Shown here piece after piece: positions 4,871-5,682 of a DNA stretch of 5,682 nucleotides. The translations under genes and the position numbers were made by a program. The number at the start of each line of letters is the position of its first letter. Position 1 is the first letter of the stretch. The stretch comes from Candidatus Zambryskibacteria bacterium RIFCSPLOWO2_02_FULL_39_14 (GTDB taxonomy: Bacteria > Patescibacteriota > Minisyncoccia > Phycocordibacterales > Zambryskibacteraceae): the NCBI GenBank assembly GCA_001824135.1, contig MHWM01000019.1, forward strand, positions 1 through 5,682. The letters run 5' to 3'. The notes under the pieces were generated by a model. It saw only the letters and a list, made by a program, of their open reading frames with translations. It made no database searches and had not been told where the DNA came from.

Positions 4871-5330
4871 ATTTTATTTCTCTAGTTTTATCATCTATAA
4901 ATTCAAAATAAATTCTTTTGGCATAATCTGGAATAATGCCAGAAACATTTTCCGGCCATTCAATAAAAATAAGATTCTTCGGTTCTTTGATCAATTCTTC
5001 CCAACCTAGATGCAAGAGTTCCGATTCCCCGCCTGAATGACCGGAGTCATCCGGTCGAGCGGGTTTTTCTAACCTGTAAGCATCAATATGAATCAATCTT
5101 TTGAAACATTTGAAGTCTATATTATATATTTTCTCTATCACAAAAGTTGGACTATACATATTTTCAATTACTCCTAAAATATTTCCCACTTCTTTGGTAA
5201 AAGCTGTTTTACCGGCACCGAGATTACCATGCAAAGCCACAATAGTAGCCTGCTCTCTTGGTTTAAGATTTTTTAAGAAACCTTCTGCAATCTTATTGGT
5301 TTCTTGAGTACTTTTGGAAACATGCTTCAT
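4860..5330 (-). CDS. tsaE: tRNA threonylcarbamoyladenosine biosynthesis ATPase TsaE
   Basis: A P-loop ATPase that works with TsaB and TsaD to form t6A at position 37 of ANN-decoding tRNAs, such as the tRNA-Lys in this window. The 156-aa length is normal for the family. Visible: Walker A HGNLGAGKT (residues 34-42, Lys41), SPTFVIEKIY (60-69), HIDAYRLE (81-88, Asp83), LGWEEL (108-113) and IEWPENV (123-129). Between HIDAYRLE and ELLHLGW lies an extra PARPDDSGHSGG (90-101), coded by a 36-base palindromic element. Family members usually pass directly from YRL to the EL..LG helix, so this is an in-frame insertion into an intact gene. ATG 5330 is chosen because a leaderless-type extended -10 stands six bases upstream. 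The stop lies inside the first codons of polA (11-base overlap), so the genes are probably co-transcribed and coupled. Confidence 0.95.
   Translation of the reverse strand: MKHVSKSTQETNKIAEGFLKNLKPREQATIVALHGNLGAGKTAFTKEVGNILGVIENMYSPTFVIEKIYNIDFKCFKRLIHIDAYRLEKPARPDDSGHSGGESELLHLGWEELIKEPKNLIFIEWPENVSGIIPDYAKRIYFEFIDDKTREIKYED
5028..5063. repeat. In-frame hairpin element inside tsaE
   Basis: GACCGGA (5039-5045) and TCCGGTC (5050-5056) form a perfect 7-base stem around GTCA, flanked by complementary CCCGC (5028-5032) and GCGGG (5059-5063). The element is GC-rich against its AT-rich gene. Its 36 bases are exactly 12 codons and account for TsaE residues 90-101 (PARPDDSGHSGG), at a site where relatives have no such stretch. 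Confidence 0.85.
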
Positions 5331-5336
5331 GAGAGG

Positions 5337-5345
5337 ATTCTAACA
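5337..5345 (-). promoter_or_regulatory. Extended -10 promoter of the tsaE-polA operon, probably leaderless
   Basis: On the minus strand TGT is followed by TAGAAT (5342-5337), a 5/6 match to the -10 consensus with the TGn extension. Six bases separate it from ATG 5330, placing the transcript start on the A of the start codon. No -35 is convincing. It follows directly after the terminator of the upstream gene, consistent with a new transcription unit. Confidence 0.55.
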
Positions 5346-5356
5346 TTTTGGATATG

Positions 5357-5391
5357 AAAAAGGGCGAGGCGAACAAGTCGCTCCCGCCCTT
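5357..5391 (-). terminator. Hairpin terminator of the upstream partial gene
   Basis: Read on the minus strand, AAGGGCG (5391-5385) pairs with CGCCCTT (5366-5360), and GCGA with TCGC further in. They are separated by a small internal loop, and the apex is five bases. The 3' stem runs into five T's (5361-5357). It lies 23 bases after the stop codon at 5415 and before the tsaE promoter, as expected for a rho-independent terminator of a minus-strand transcript. Confidence 0.7.
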
Positions 5392-5414
5392 CGGTTTGGG
5401 TACCTGTGTTGGAT

Positions 5415-5682
5415 TCAGCGCGGTCGTCGAAGATTCTGGATGGTCCAGAGCTCCGCACGTGCCTGACGATATCGACTATAACTACTGATAGTAAACCTTC
5501 TTTCACTTACTCCGACGACGTCGCCGTTTGGGGTAGTGGCAATAGCCGTATACCCCACGCTGATACTCCGCTGACTGAAGTTCCTTAGAACGTCACGACA
5601 GACTTGTCCTGTACGAACTCCCGGACACAGGAGTTCCCCATTTCTAAGGACATCTACAGTCGCGGTTGTGTTGTTGGTGATC
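5415..5682 (-). CDS. C-terminal 88 residues of an unrecognised protein, cut by the window edge
   Basis: The minus-strand frame is open from the window edge (first full codon 5681-5679) to TGA at 5417-5415. I do not recognise the family. The sequence alternates hydrophobic and polar residues with likely turns (VLRNGELL, TPNGDVVG, RRFTIS), suggesting a beta-rich, possibly Ig-like extracellular domain. Two cysteines nine positions apart (LLCPG, QVCRD) could form a disulfide. It ends in a basic Arg-rich tail without a membrane helix. Supporting a real gene is the terminator 23 bases downstream on the same strand. GC is about 51% by hand count, well above the AT-rich neighbours (27-42% in lines I counted). 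An 88-codon open frame is not decisive alone, and the stretch is rich in perfect inverted repeats (5435-5449, 5583-5590 with 5642-5649, 5615-5636), so a structured RNA is the alternative. Confidence 0.5.
   Translation of the reverse strand, partial: ITNNTTATVDVLRNGELLCPGVRTGQVCRDVLRNFSQRSISVGYTAIATTPNGDVVGVSERRFTISSYSRYRQARAELWTIQNLRRPR

Noticed and set aside
5101..5307. Plus-strand 68-aa open frame
   Set aside because: It is antisense to the Walker A region of tsaE.
875..5417. Recoded UGA (Gly) as in Gracilibacteria/Absconditabacteria
   Set aside because: TGA ends the methyltransferase, HolA-like, polA and tsaE genes at the expected lengths, so it is a true stop.
5406..5588. Plus-strand 60-aa open frame
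   Set aside because: The minus-strand frame is longer, reaches the window edge and has a terminator on its strand; the plus frame has no visible promoter or family pattern.

Overview
The window looks like a piece of a small, AT-rich genome of the Candidate Phyla Radiation (Patescibacteria, most like the Parcubacteria side). I infer this from the short domain-minimal proteins, tight or overlapping gene ends, a DNA polymerase I without a proofreading domain, the style of the MutM motifs (DMRKFA, GGDSMSDYRN), and compact repeats read through inside conserved genes. TGA ends several well-recognised genes at the expected place, so the UGA=Gly code of Gracilibacteria/Absconditabacteria does not apply.

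Layout, left to right. A formamidopyrimidine-DNA glycosylase gene (mutM, + strand, lacking only its first two codons) ends in a 12-base convergent overlap with a minimal SPOUT (TrmH/SpoU-type) RNA methyltransferase on the - strand. The methyltransferase is divergent from a DoxX-type membrane protein, and their promoters overlap. A 100-base gap made almost wholly of two inverted arrays of a 7-base repeat leads to tRNA-Lys(UUU). The rest is - strand. A probable operon tsaE - polA - HolA-like gene has overlapping ends (11 and 4 bases). Upstream of it lie a hairpin terminator and the 3' end of an unrecognised gene with clearly higher GC, running off the window edge.

The genes are housekeeping: base-excision repair (MutM, PolA), tRNA modification (TsaE for t6A; a ribose methyltransferase on tRNA or rRNA), a clamp-loader-like domain and a lysine tRNA. 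tsaE-polA-HolA-like groups t6A synthesis with replication and repair.

The most striking layer is not a gene. Six short repeat or palindromic elements lie within these conserved coding sequences, all read through in frame: AGCTTNN heptads in mutM and at the polA start, GTTATTC heptads over the polA/HolA-like junction, a double palindrome in the polA linker, a hairpin in a polA nuclease-domain loop, and a hairpin in tsaE. At least three sit where the protein carries extra residues relative to E. coli relatives. They resemble, by analogy, the Rickettsia palindromic elements that insert into proteins. A second layer is two extended -10 promoters (TGn plus hexamer) placed exactly six bases before an ATG, suggesting leaderless mRNAs.
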